A stretch of DNA of 64,000 nt from NCBI GenBank assembly GCA_945929965.1, contig CAMEOT010000002.1:124001-188000 (forward strand), given 5' to 3'. Of the stretch, positions 1-10,030 are shown piece after piece; positions within the stretch are counted from its first letter, which is position 1, and the number at the start of each line of letters is the position of its first letter. The stretch is from an uncultured Lachnospiraceae bacterium. GTDB taxonomy: Bacteria; Bacillota; Clostridia; Lachnospirales; Lachnospiraceae. The notes beneath the pieces were generated by a model that did no database searches, was not told the DNA's origin, and worked only from the letters and a program-made list of their open reading frames with translations. A program made the position numbers and the translations under genes.

Positions 1-1626
1 AGCAATGCCGGTCTCCTCTTTCCATTTTGCGCAGCGATCCTTCATATAATCCATAACGCGCAAGGCGAATTCCTTACCGGGCTCCACGGTCTGGCTGCAG
101 CCCTTCATCAGATAGGTCATCTCATATAATCCGATATAACCCAAAGACATAGTGGAATAACCGTTGTGCAGGTATTTATCGATGGTCTCACCCTTCTTCA
201 GACGGGCGATAGCGCCGTACTGCCAGTGGATGGGACTCACGTCGGATACCACGCCCTCCAGTGCCTTATGGCGGCACATCAGTGCTTCATAGCACAGCTC
301 CAGACGCTCATCCAACAGTTTCCAGAACTTCTCCTCGTTTCCTTTTGCCAGGATACCGATCTGGGGCAGGTTGATGCTGACAACGCCCTGATTAAATCGG
401 CCTTCCCACTTGTACTCTCCGTTTTCATCCTTCCATGGAGACAGGAAGGAACGGCAGCCCATGCAGGAAAATACATTGCCCTCGTAGTTCTCACGCATCT
501 TCTTGGCAGAGATATAGTCGGGGTACATTCTCTTAGCGGAGCACTGTGCGGCCAGCTTGGTCACATAGTCGTATTTCCCGCCCTTTAAGCAGTTATTTTC
601 ATCCAGCACATAGACTAACTTCGGGAAAGCGGGAGTCACATAGACACCCTTTTCATTCTTGGTTCCCTCGATGCGCTGACGCAGGATCTCCATAATGATC
701 TGTACGGTCTCTTCCACATATTCATCATTCTCATCAATATGCAAAAACAATGTCACGAACGGAGACTGTCCGTTGGTGGTCATCAAGGTATTGATCTGAT
801 ACTGGATGGTCTGTACACCGGACTTTAATTCGTCATGCAGACGCATCTGCACGATTTTATCCTTGGCTGCCTGATCCAGGGTATCTCCGAATTCGTCCTC
901 CAGCTGTTTTGCAAATTTTTCCCTGCTCTTACGCAGATATTTTCCCAGATGCTTGATATTCACGCTCTGACCGCCATACTGATTGCTGGCTACGGCTGCG
1001 ATGATCTGGGTGGTCACGGTACATGCCACCTGGAAGCTCTTGGGAGATTCGATCATTTTGCCGTTGATGGAAGTACCGTTGTCCAGCATATCCTTGATAT
1101 TGATCAGACAGCAGTTGAAGATCGGCTGGATAAAATAATCCGCATCATGGAAATGCAACACACCGTTGTCATGTGCCATAGCAATATGCTCCGGCAGAAG
1201 CAGACGTCTGGTAACATCGCGGGACACTTCGCCTGCAATATAGTCTCTCTGTGTGGATGCCAGGCGGGTATTTTTATTGGAATTTTCCTCCGCCAGCTCC
1301 TTATTCTCATTCCGGATCAGTTTTAAAATAGATTCATCCGTAGTGTTGGATTTGCGGAGCAGACTTCTCTGGTAACGGTATACGATATACTTCTTCGCCA
1401 GGGTATATTTGTTGTGCTCTACCAGATGTTCCTCAATCATATCCTGAATATGCTCCACGGTCTGGGTCTGTTTACCCTCTTGCTGCACATCCTCCAGAAT
1501 CTCTTCAATCAATCCCTCGCTGGCACGATACCGCTCCTCCACTTCGTTATTCGCCTTATGGATCGCTTCCCGGATCTTGTCCTCTTCATAAGGCACTACT
1601 CTGCCGTCTCTCTTCTGAATCTTCAT
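1..1626 (-). CDS. nrdD: Anaerobic ribonucleoside-triphosphate reductase (3'-truncated by window edge)
   Basis: Minus-strand reading from ATG at 1626 gives MKIQKRDGRVVPYEEDKIREAIHKAN..., then ...LHFHDADYFIQPIFNCCLINIKDML... and ...VFSCMGCRSFLSPW..., typical of NrdD with ATP-cone. Not in the ORF track because it runs off the window. Confidence 0.93.
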   Translation of the reverse strand, partial: MKIQKRDGRVVPYEEDKIREAIHKANNEVEERYRASEGLIEEILEDVQQEGKQTQTVEHIQDMIEEHLVEHNKYTLAKKYIVYRYQRSLLRKSNTTDESILKLIRNENKELAEENSNKNTRLASTQRDYIAGEVSRDVTRRLLLPEHIAMAHDNGVLHFHDADYFIQPIFNCCLINIKDMLDNGTSINGKMIESPKSFQVACTVTTQIIAAVASNQYGGQSVNIKHLGKYLRKSREKFAKQLEDEFGDTLDQAAKDKIVQMRLHDELKSGVQTIQYQINTLMTTNGQSPFVTLFLHIDENDEYVEETVQIIMEILRQRIEGTKNEKGVYVTPAFPKLVYVLDENNCLKGGKYDYVTKLAAQCSAKRMYPDYISAKKMRENYEGNVFSCMGCRSFLSPWKDENGEYKWEGRFNQGVVSINLPQIGILAKGNEEKFWKLLDERLELCYEALMCRHKALEGVVSDVSPIHWQYGAIARLKKGETIDKYLHNGYSTMSLGYIGLYEMTYLMKGCSQTVEPGKEFALRVMDYMKDRCAKWKEETGIA

Positions 1627-1832
1627 TGCTGTTCCCTCACTTTATATCATTCCCATCGAGGTGCGAATTTCTGCATAAGCCGAAAGAAAAGCCGCATCGG
1701 AAGCAAGTTCACGACACGACTCTCTACGCAAATCATAGTATATTACTAGATTTTGTGTTTTAAAATTCATTTCGCATCTACATCTTGTATATTTATTATA
1801 GTGAGGAAACCTAGAAAAAGCAAGTACCTTTT

Positions 1833-2510
1833 TTAAAACATTCCTCTTCCACCATATCCTCCGAAGCACAGACCGCCACCACCGCAGCACAGATTGCAGA
1901 ACAGGTTCGCCAGACAGATTTTTAGGCACAGGTCATTCCCACTCGCATTGGGATAGCCATAGGCTGCCTGTCTGCTCTCATACCATTGTCCGCCGCTCTG
2001 GAGTCTCTGCCGAAGCATCTGATATTCCATATTCTGCGGTTCCAGTGACACTGCTTTTCCTGCATGCTCCAAAGCTGCCACATTGTTGCCCAGTCCCATA
2101 TGCGCCATCGCACTGTAATAATACCATCTGGCAGTCTTTTCATGCTCTCCCATGCCGTCCAGGGTATTTCTGGCCTCTCTGTAATAACCGTTTCTGAGGT
2201 AATTGCCGGCTGCACGCAGTCTCGGTTCTTCCTCATATCCGGAAGTCTGCTGCTGCCAGCCTGCCTGCTGCCAGAAGTCTCCAAAGTCCCGGCCGAAGCC
2301 GCCATAACTCTGTCCTTCTGTCCGTTCCTTCATGATCTGCTGATACGCTGCCTGTATCTCCTTGAACTTTTCTTCTGCCTGATTCTTGTTTGGATTATTG
2401 ATATTGGCATCGGGATGATATTTTCTGCTCAGGGTCTTATATGCTTTTTTGATTTCTTCCTCGGAAGCATCTCTGCTCACCCCCAGGACACTATACGGAT
2501 CATAATTCAT
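1833..2510 (-). CDS. J-domain (DnaJ-like) protein with Cys/Gly-rich C-terminus
   Basis: [36 protein letters not shown] is a J-domain (HPD motif). TPR-like middle; tail [27 protein letters not shown]. Confidence 0.9.
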   Translation of the reverse strand: MNYDPYSVLGVSRDASEEEIKKAYKTLSRKYHPDANINNPNKNQAEEKFKEIQAAYQQIMKERTEGQSYGGFGRDFGDFWQQAGWQQQTSGYEEEPRLRAAGNYLRNGYYREARNTLDGMGEHEKTARWYYYSAMAHMGLGNNVAALEHAGKAVSLEPQNMEYQMLRQRLQSGGQWYESRQAAYGYPNASGNDLCLKICLANLFCNLCCGGGGLCFGGYGGRGMF

Positions 2511-3357
2511 TTTCCGTTACCTCTTTTGCATTGTCTTTTTCCCGTTTTTTCCGCACGATCTCATAGCGGCACCATACACCGGAATACAGAATATTCCGCA
2601 GAATATCCACATTTTGTAATATAGGAAGCTGTTCGAATTCCTTACAGCACTCTGACATCATCATAGTCAGGATCTGTCTGCATTCCTCCTCGAAGCCAGG
2701 CTCCGCATAACGCTTCTTTAGCGGATTGTAGGTTCCTTTTTTGATATCCTGTTCAACGTCCTCGTAGGCATCCAGCAGGTAGATAAATTTTCCGAGGAAA
2801 AATCCCAGTCTCGCCAGATTATCCTTCCACTCATCCTCGCGGCAGGATACGATTTGCGCCATAACTTTTCCAAACAGTCCTGCCATGGTATCGATGTCCG
2901 CATTTCCCTGCTTTTCCGCATCTGCAAAATCCTGCATTGCCAGTGCGATGTTTTTCACTTTTTCTCCATACAGCAAAGGCTTTTTATGGAGTTTTCTCTC
3001 CAGAAGATGACCATACACCAATCCTCGCAGGCTGTTTTCGTCCTCCCAGTCATCCTCCGCCTTATAGCAGGCAAAAAGCACCGTCATATCCGCCACATAA
3101 TCCGTGAACAGATTTCTTCTCGTGGCATGCTTTTCCAGAGGATGTGCCACGCATCTGCACTGATCCTCCTGCTCCTTTGGTTCATATAAGCCGGTGAGCA
3201 ACATCAGGATAAAGGTCATATCGTAATTCAGTGAAAGCTGCCCCAGCACACCGTAGCGCTCCTTCAGGCTCTGACATAATCCACAGTAATAGGATCGATA
3301 CACATCATACTCCTTGAATTTCATCTCCGACTGATTGACCACAACATATCCGAACAT
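2500..3357 (-). CDS. DUF5685-like family protein
   Basis: [37 protein letters not shown]-terminus; family name from memory. Overlaps start of J-domain gene. Confidence 0.7.
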   Translation of the reverse strand: MFGYVVVNQSEMKFKEYDVYRSYYCGLCQSLKERYGVLGQLSLNYDMTFILMLLTGLYEPKEQEDQCRCVAHPLEKHATRRNLFTDYVADMTVLFACYKAEDDWEDENSLRGLVYGHLLERKLHKKPLLYGEKVKNIALAMQDFADAEKQGNADIDTMAGLFGKVMAQIVSCREDEWKDNLARLGFFLGKFIYLLDAYEDVEQDIKKGTYNPLKKRYAEPGFEEECRQILTMMMSECCKEFEQLPILQNVDILRNILYSGVWCRYEIVRKKREKDNAKEVTENEL

Positions 3358-3423
3358 CTGACTCACCATCCTTTCTTATTTCCCGGTTTTGCTTATTTTC
3401 CATTTGTAATCCTGCCTGTCCTG

Positions 3424-3816
3424 TCAGGTCTTGCGGATAAATTCCTCTCCGCATTTTCTGCAGTGGATCGCAATCTTCCCTTTGTGTCTGGGCACCCGGA
3501 GCTTCTGTCCGCATTTCGGACATTTAAAGATCTTGTAATCCTTGCGTCCGGCAAATAACTGCTTCCGGCGCTGCCACCAGCTGCGCACCTTCATTTCTTT
3601 TTTGAGATACCATTGGTTCTCCGCGCTTCTCTTGCTCATATTTCTGGAAAACATCCGGTAATAGACATAGACCAGCAGGGCAAGAGCCAACACATAAAAT
3701 ATTTTCAGACCAAAAAAAGAGAGCGCCAGGCAGACCAAAGCCACAATCATCAGAAACTGATTGAAGCGGTCATTGCCATAACGCCCCCACATGAAACGCT
3801 GTAACTTCTCTTTCAT
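3424..3816 (-). CDS. Membrane protein with C-terminal zinc ribbon
   Basis: Two hydrophobic segments, then FKCPKCGQKLRVPRHKGKIAIHCRKCGEEF (two CxxC). Start chosen at the ATG preceded by a purine-rich RBS. Confidence 0.8.
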   Translation of the reverse strand: MKEKLQRFMWGRYGNDRFNQFLMIVALVCLALSFFGLKIFYVLALALLVYVYYRMFSRNMSKRSAENQWYLKKEMKVRSWWQRRKQLFAGRKDYKIFKCPKCGQKLRVPRHKGKIAIHCRKCGEEFIRKT

Positions 3817-3969
3817 GAAGTACCACCTCTCGTCCTTCACCATGTAGGGACACATTATCCAAATCTTTCAGAGACTCGTTTGCGAAGCCGGCTCTGAATA
3901 TTACCTACATTATGGTCTGCCGAAAGGCAAAAAGCAATTAACTAAATATAAACTTTTGTAAAAGAACTA

Positions 3970-5349
3970 TTATTTATTATTCTGATCCTTCTGCCACAGC
4001 TCCTGTGCCCGCACATCCCAGTTTTTTGCATACTCCGCACATTTTCCACACAGATGCTCTACAGATTCCGGTGACTGTAAGTCGGTGGAATGAGCTCCGG
4101 TCTCATGTACCATGCGCTGTAAGATCTCCGGATTCTCCAGCATCGGGCAGGGTTTTAAGTGATTACAGTTAAACGGTTGGTTCTCACGGTACGCCATGAA
4201 CAGAGGCTGCTTTAGTGCGGTCAGCAGGTCCACCTCCTTGATATTGGCACCGGAATAATGAATGAATACACAGGGTTCCACATCCCCATTGGGATTGATA
4301 TGACAGTAGTTTCTGCCGCCTGCGATACAGCCGCCCACATATTCACCATCGTTCTGGAAGTCAAAGGCGAAGATGGGCTTACCGCCCTTCATGGCACGGA
4401 TCTCACGGATGCGGTGATACATATACTCTCTCTGATCCGGATCCGGAAGCAGCTCACAGGATGCCTCATTTCCTACCGGCATATAATGGAAGTACCAGCT
4501 GAATCTGGCGCCCTTTTCAATGATCATATCCAGGAATTCATCACTGGTGACTACCTTATAGTTTTTGCTGGTGTAGCAGATAGAAGTACCGAAGATCAGA
4601 CCGTACTGCTTCATCAGATCCATGGCATGCATGACCTTATCAAACACGCCCTTGCCACGGCGCAGATCGTTTACTTCATTGAAGCCTTCCAGGCTGATAG
4701 CTACGGAGAAATTGCCTACACGCTTCATATCCTGGCAGAATTTTTCATCGATCAGGGTGCCGTTGGTAAATGCATGGAAGCCACAGTCATCATGTTTCTC
4801 ACATAAACGGATGATATCGTCCTTACGCACCAGAGGTTCGCCACCGGTGAAGAAATACAGATAAATGCCAAGCTCCTTACCCTGGGTAACAATACGGTCC
4901 ATATCTTCAAAGCTTAAGTTCAGGCGGTTGCCGTATTCTGCTGCCCAGCATCCGGTACAATGCAGATTGCAGGCACTGGTGGGATCCATCAGGATCAGCC
5001 AGGGAATATTACACTGATGCTTGACGCGCATCTCATTGATCTCTTTTTTGCCACAGAAGGCAGCCTCAAAGCCATAGTCCAGCGCAGACATTTTGATGAC
5101 ATGGGGATCTACTTCATTTAAGATGCGGTTCACATACTGCATCCATTTGCTGTCCGGTTCCCGGATCATACGTCTCGCCGCATCGTAGCTTTCCTTCGAA
5201 AACGTATTTCCCATAAATTTTTCGGACAGATCCACCAGCTTTAAGAAAGCTTTTTCCCTGTCCTCTTCATCCTTATTCACATACTTTAAAATCCCATCGA
5301 TCGCTGCACCGAAAGCAGCTCTCTCTACCTTGTGTTTTACGTCTGCCAT
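3970..5349 (-). CDS. Radical SAM protein with SPASM-like C-terminal cysteines
   Basis: CNLHCTGCW (CxxxCxxC), FFTGGEPL, C-terminal CNHLKPCPM and CGKC. Confidence 0.88.
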   Translation of the reverse strand: MADVKHKVERAAFGAAIDGILKYVNKDEEDREKAFLKLVDLSEKFMGNTFSKESYDAARRMIREPDSKWMQYVNRILNEVDPHVIKMSALDYGFEAAFCGKKEINEMRVKHQCNIPWLILMDPTSACNLHCTGCWAAEYGNRLNLSFEDMDRIVTQGKELGIYLYFFTGGEPLVRKDDIIRLCEKHDDCGFHAFTNGTLIDEKFCQDMKRVGNFSVAISLEGFNEVNDLRRGKGVFDKVMHAMDLMKQYGLIFGTSICYTSKNYKVVTSDEFLDMIIEKGARFSWYFHYMPVGNEASCELLPDPDQREYMYHRIREIRAMKGGKPIFAFDFQNDGEYVGGCIAGGRNYCHINPNGDVEPCVFIHYSGANIKEVDLLTALKQPLFMAYRENQPFNCNHLKPCPMLENPEILQRMVHETGAHSTDLQSPESVEHLCGKCAEYAKNWDVRAQELWQKDQNNK

Positions 5350-5394
5350 ATTAATCTACCTCTCTTTTGTATTTTTACATAAATATCCCTGTTT

Positions 5395-5970
5395 CTAGCT
5401 GTAATAGCGGAACAACACATCGATCCCTGCCAACAGGAAGATGATCGCACCACTGATCAGCACACGGCTTCTCCCGTGACATCCGATCCGGTATCCTGCA
5501 TAGATACCGGTAACCACGGCTAACGCAGCCATGATCGCCAGCTGTATGATCTGTACGGTTACTCCGGCGTCTAAAAATCCCATGCCGATTCCCGACAGAA
5601 AAGAGTCCACACTGGTAAGCATGGCCCAGACACATAACTGCTTCCAGGCAAATACATCCTCCCTGCGTTCTACCGGATCCCGCATACGGGATGCCCGTAC
5701 GATCAGCCAGATCGCGATCAGGAAAAAAATAACAGCGGAGGCTGCCCGGAACAATCTCTCTGTCCGCTGATAATTCATGGCTATATAGGGAATCTCCGAG
5801 ATCAGGCTTCCTAATAGCATCGCTCCGCTCTGCCAGCCAGTGAACAACAGAGTCATTTTCAGGATCTGTTTTTTATCCAGTTTAGAAAGCATTGCACCTT
5901 TATATAATGCATAGGTAAGAACATCCAGGGAAAGTCCTACCGATACGATCAGTATTTCATACCACGCCAT
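5395..5970 (-). CDS. Putative manganese efflux pump (MntP-like)
   Basis: Multi-TM protein starting MAWYEILIVSVGLSLDVLTYALYKGAML; internal pattern DSFLSGIGMGFLDAG. Confidence 0.7.
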   Translation of the reverse strand: MAWYEILIVSVGLSLDVLTYALYKGAMLSKLDKKQILKMTLLFTGWQSGAMLLGSLISEIPYIAMNYQRTERLFRAASAVIFFLIAIWLIVRASRMRDPVERREDVFAWKQLCVWAMLTSVDSFLSGIGMGFLDAGVTVQIIQLAIMAALAVVTGIYAGYRIGCHGRSRVLISGAIIFLLAGIDVLFRYYS

Positions 5971-6085
5971 CCATATATCTCCTTTCTGCGATTATGATAT
6001 GCTATTTCCGGACATATAGTAAGATACAACCCCGGCACAGAGTTTTTCCTGCTTTTACATTATTCCGATAAATGTAAACAATCCG

Positions 6086-6107
6086 CGACATTTTGTGGAA
6101 AGTGTCG
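6086..6107. promoter_or_regulatory. Inverted-repeat operator candidate upstream of TetR gene
   Basis: CGACATTTTgtggAAAGTGTCG, immediately upstream of promoter TTGAGA (6115-6120), 17 bp, TATAAT (6138-6143). Confidence 0.55.
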
Positions 6108-6114
6108 TTTTGGG

Positions 6115-6143
6115 TTGAGAAACGGTAATTTTTTGTTTATAAT
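6115..6143 (+). promoter_or_regulatory. Sigma-A type promoter of TetR gene
   Basis: TTGAGA-17-TATAAT. Confidence 0.65.
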
Positions 6144-6184
6144 ATTTCTATCTTGGTTCTTTTTATGGGAAAAGGAGTCATGTG

Positions 6185-6736
6185 ATGAAGACAAAGGAAT
6201 TATTGGCAGACAGCTTTCGGACACTTGTGCTTACCGTGCCTTTTCAGAAGATATCCATCAAAATGATCACGGATGGTGCTCATGTGATCCGCCCGACTTT
6301 CTATAATTATTTTCAGGATAAATACGAAGTGATCGAGTTCTTGTTCGACCGGGATATCGGCAGCAAGGTCGAAGTCATGATTGAAAATGACATGGAACAG
6401 GAAGCTATTAAACTGATGTTTATCTGCTTTGAGAAAAATAAGGAATATTACCGCAGACTTTTTGAGATCACAGGTCAGAACAGCTTCGGAGAATTTTTTG
6501 CCCATTACTGTGAAAAGACTTTTTTCTGTATTCTATCCAGACATCCCATGAAGAAAATGCCCTATGATCTGATCACTCCGCAGTCGCTTGCGCATTATAA
6601 TGCCCTATTACTGATCGAGATCCTGAAGCTTTGGCTCTCTTCTCCCAAGAATGTGCCTGCGGAGAAGATTTTCGAAGCTTATCAGTACATAATGCGGACG
6701 CCGATCCTGGACATGATCCAGTATCCGGAGATATAA
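6185..6736 (+). CDS. TetR/AcrR-family transcriptional regulator
   Basis: MKTKELLADSFRTLVLTVPFQKISIKMITDGAHVIRPTFYNYFQDKYEVIEFLF, a TetR HTH. Confidence 0.85.
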   Translation: MKTKELLADSFRTLVLTVPFQKISIKMITDGAHVIRPTFYNYFQDKYEVIEFLFDRDIGSKVEVMIENDMEQEAIKLMFICFEKNKEYYRRLFEITGQNSFGEFFAHYCEKTFFCILSRHPMKKMPYDLITPQSLAHYNALLLIEILKLWLSSPKNVPAEKIFEAYQYIMRTPILDMIQYPEI

Positions 6737-6737
6737 A

Positions 6738-6768
6738 AAGACAGGTCTTAATGACCTGCCTTTTTTAT
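6738..6768 (+). terminator. Intrinsic terminator of TetR gene
   Basis: CAGGTC-ttaat-GACCTG followed by TTTTTT. Confidence 0.75.
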
Positions 6769-6778
6769 ATCTTATCGA

Positions 6779-8098
6779 TTATAGTCTTGTAATTACAAAG
6801 ATATCATAAATTGCCTTGATCGCGGTTTCGAAATCATCATTTGCCACACCGATGATGATGTTCAGCTCAGAGGATCCCTGGTCGATCATCTTGACATTGA
6901 TATTTTTGTGTGCCAGTGCGGAGAAGATTCTGCCTGCTGTACCGCGGGTGGACTTCATGCCACGGCCTACCACGGCGATCAACGCCAGATCCGATTCAAT
7001 GTCTATCATATCGGGATTTGCAAGTCTGTGAATTCCCGCTACGACTTTCTGCTCCTTGTGCATGAATTCGTCCTGATGTACGAATACGGTCATGGTATCA
7101 ATACCGGAGGGAACATGCTCAAAGGAGATTCCGTTCTCCTCAAACGCCTGCAGTACCTTTCTGCCGAAACCGATCTCGGAGTTCATCATATCTTTTTCAA
7201 TATTCACAGAGCAGAAGCCTTTTTTACCGGCGATACCGGTGATGACATATTTGGACTTCTGGCAGGTGCTTCCCACGATCCAGGTACCGTTGTCTTCCGG
7301 CGCATTGGTATTGCGGATATTGATGGGAATACCCTCCTGGCGTACCGGGAAGATGGCATCCTCATGCAGTACGGTAGCTCCCATATATGCCAGCTCGCGA
7401 AGTTCGCGGTAGGTGATGGTCTCAATAGCCTTGGGATGATCGATGATTCTGGGATCTGCGATCAGGAAACCGGACACATCCGTCCAATTCTCATAGACAT
7501 CCGCTTTGGCAGCCTTAGCCACAATAGAACCGGTAATATCGGATCCGCCTCTGGAGAAGGTCTTTACCGTTCCGTCAGGCATCGAACCGTAGAATCCGGG
7601 AACTACCGCTTCCTTGCTCTCTGCCAGTCTGGCACGAAGTACTTCGTTGGTCTTCGCTGCATCAAACTCACCGTTTTCATCGAAGAAAATTACGGTTGCC
7701 GCATCAATGAAATCGTAACCCACGTAATTTGCCATGATAATACCGTTCAGATATTCGCCACGGGAAGCTGCATAATTGCTTCCGGATTTTGCCTTGAAAT
7801 TCTTCTCAATGGTCTTGAACTCTTCACTAAGGTCCAGATCCAACTGCAGACCATCGATGATCTCCTGGTAACGTGCCTTAATAGCATCCAGCTCTGCCTT
7901 GAAGCTCTTGCCCTGATCTGCCAGATCATAGCAGGCATACAGCATATCCGTTACCTTGGTATCATCGGAAAATCTTTTTCCCGGTGCGGAAGGTACCACA
8001 TATTTTCTCTCCTTATCCGCGCGGATGATGTTTCCTACCTTTTTAAACTGCTCTGCACTTGCCAGAGAGCTTCCACCGAATTTCACTACTTTTGACAT
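6779..8098 (-). CDS. Aspartate kinase
   Basis: MSKVVKFGGSSLASAEQFKKV and FSRGGSDITGS, with ACT domains. Confidence 0.93.
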   Translation of the reverse strand: MSKVVKFGGSSLASAEQFKKVGNIIRADKERKYVVPSAPGKRFSDDTKVTDMLYACYDLADQGKSFKAELDAIKARYQEIIDGLQLDLDLSEEFKTIEKNFKAKSGSNYAASRGEYLNGIIMANYVGYDFIDAATVIFFDENGEFDAAKTNEVLRARLAESKEAVVPGFYGSMPDGTVKTFSRGGSDITGSIVAKAAKADVYENWTDVSGFLIADPRIIDHPKAIETITYRELRELAYMGATVLHEDAIFPVRQEGIPINIRNTNAPEDNGTWIVGSTCQKSKYVITGIAGKKGFCSVNIEKDMMNSEIGFGRKVLQAFEENGISFEHVPSGIDTMTVFVHQDEFMHKEQKVVAGIHRLANPDMIDIESDLALIAVVGRGMKSTRGTAGRIFSALAHKNINVKMIDQGSSELNIIIGVANDDFETAIKAIYDIFVITRL

Positions 8099-8150
8099 AA
8101 CATTTTCTCCTCAAATATATATTTAGTACTCTTTATAATATTCTTGTTTC

Positions 8151-9362
8151 TTACACCAGGCGGATCCTGCCAAGCATCTGCTCACCCAGTGCTTCGTATT
8201 TTGCCAGGAACTCGCTCTCCTTCATGGGCTGTGTGAAGTATCCGAAGTCTTCCTTACGGTCTTCTAAATGTATCTCTTTGCCTCCGGGGAAAGCTGCCTC
8301 TACTGCACTCTCCGCACCGGCTTTTGCTCTGATAAAAAAGCTTCTTACGGTCTCACCTGTATCCGCTAACTTTACTTCCTCTTTGTCCCAGAAGCACATG
8401 ATCACCTTGCCCTGATGTCTTGCACAGTCGATGACATCTGATACCACTGCACTGGCGGTAGGAAGCTTGCCTGCGCCCTGTCCGTAGTACATGGAATCTC
8501 CCAGCATATTGCCGGTGACAAATACGGCATTGAACACACCGTGTACCATAGCCAGAGGATGTTCCTTGGGAAGCATGAACGGTGCCACCATAACTTCCGC
8601 GGTGTCATCGTCAATAGCACGGCTTCTGCCCAACAGCTTGATGGTATGCTCCGTAGCGTTGGCATATTCGAAATCCGCTGCGGTGATCTTCGTAATCCCC
8701 TCGGTGGGGATTTTCTCGGAATCCACATTTTTGCCAAACATCAGAGAAGACAGAATCGCGATCTTACGACAGGCATCATGACCCTCCACATCCGCTTCCG
8801 GATTGCGCTCCGCATAGCCCTTGTCCTGTGCTTCCTTCAGGACAGTATCGAAATCCGCGCCCTCTTTTTCCATTTTGCTTAAGATATAGTTCGTGGTACC
8901 GTTTAAGATACCGTTGACAGCCTCGATCTTCTCTGCGGTCAGGGAATAGTTCAGCGGACGGATAATGGGAATACCGCCGCCCACACTTGCCTCGAATAAG
9001 TAGTTGCAGTTATGCTCTCTGGCGATCTGCAGCAGTTCGGGACCATGCTTTGCTACCAGCTCCTTGTTGGAGGTGCAGACACTCTTGCCCAGTTCCAGTG
9101 CCTGCTTCGTGAACTGGTAAGCAGCTCCGACACCACCCATGGTCTCACAGATGATGGTTACGCTGTCATCCTGTAAGATCGTATTGAAATCATGAATGAC
9201 CTTATTCTCATAAGGGTCTCCGGGGAAATCTCTCAGATCCAGAATGTATTTCACTTCCAGTTCCTGTGCGGACTTTTTATTTACCATGTCCTTATTTTTC
9301 TCGATAACTTCTACCACACCGCTACCGACGGTGCCGTAGCCCAATACCGCAACATTGATCAT
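8151..9362 (-). CDS. hom: Homoserine dehydrogenase
   Basis: MINVAVLGYGTVGSGVVEV, VNGILNGTTNYILSKM. Confidence 0.94.
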   Translation of the reverse strand: MINVAVLGYGTVGSGVVEVIEKNKDMVNKKSAQELEVKYILDLRDFPGDPYENKVIHDFNTILQDDSVTIICETMGGVGAAYQFTKQALELGKSVCTSNKELVAKHGPELLQIAREHNCNYLFEASVGGGIPIIRPLNYSLTAEKIEAVNGILNGTTNYILSKMEKEGADFDTVLKEAQDKGYAERNPEADVEGHDACRKIAILSSLMFGKNVDSEKIPTEGITKITAADFEYANATEHTIKLLGRSRAIDDDTAEVMVAPFMLPKEHPLAMVHGVFNAVFVTGNMLGDSMYYGQGAGKLPTASAVVSDVIDCARHQGKVIMCFWDKEEVKLADTGETVRSFFIRAKAGAESAVEAAFPGGKEIHLEDRKEDFGYFTQPMKESEFLAKYEALGEQMLGRIRLV

Positions 9363-9398
9363 AATATTCTCCTCACTTTTATCTTTTTCGTTCCGACA

Positions 9399-9842
9399 TT
9401 ATTCCTTTGCCAGTATTTTTACATGATGCACACTGGTCTGCCCCTCCAGCTGTTCGATCATCCGGGAGATATCTCCCGTAGTCTGCAGTACCTGTATACT
9501 CAGTGTCAGAGATGCGATTCCGTTGATGGGAATACTCTGATGGATCGTCAGGATATTCGCACGGTACTCTGCGATGATCTTCAGCACATCCGACAGAATT
9601 CCCGGTTCGTCATCCATCTGGAAAGTCAGCGTGATGGTCGTTCCCTGAGAATTGTCATGGAACGGAAAAATATCATCCTTGTACTTATAAAAAGAACTGC
9701 GGCTGATGCCAACTGCATCAACCGCTTCCTGTATGGTCAGAACCTTCTCTGACTCAAGAAGCCGCTTTGCTTCCACTACCTTTAACAGCACCTCGGGGAT
9801 CGCCTTCTGCTTCACCACGAAATACTTGGTCGTTTCTCCCAT
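9399..9842 (-). CDS. ACT domain-containing protein (PheB/UPF0735-like)
   Basis: N-terminal HTH-like IQEAVDAVGISRSSFYKYKDDIFPF and C-terminal ACT-like domain. Confidence 0.8.
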   Translation of the reverse strand: MGETTKYFVVKQKAIPEVLLKVVEAKRLLESEKVLTIQEAVDAVGISRSSFYKYKDDIFPFHDNSQGTTITLTFQMDDEPGILSDVLKIIAEYRANILTIHQSIPINGIASLTLSIQVLQTTGDISRMIEQLEGQTSVHHVKILAKE

Positions 9843-9982
9843 ATGTTATCCTTTCTGCAGTTCGTATCTGTAGTACGGACACTTGTTTTTCACTGAGGGA
9901 TATTCTAGCACAGTAAAGTATGAAAGGCAACCCCCATTTTTATCTTTTTCAGGCCTTTTTAATACATTTCTAAGCATTTCTG

Positions 9983-10020
9983 AGTATAAGAAAAGAGCCT
10001 TTCGGCTCTTTTCTTATACT
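9983..10020. terminator. Bidirectional terminator-like hairpin
   Basis: AGTATAAGAAAAGAGCC-tttc-GGCTCTTTTCTTATACT, 17-bp perfect stem between glyA and the ACT gene. Confidence 0.75.
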
Positions 10021-10030
10021 CCTCCAAGCT

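Noticed and set aside
6908-8095. 395-aa plus-strand ORF
   Set aside because: Antisense to the clearly real aspartate kinase; composition shows no domain and it is a shadow ORF.
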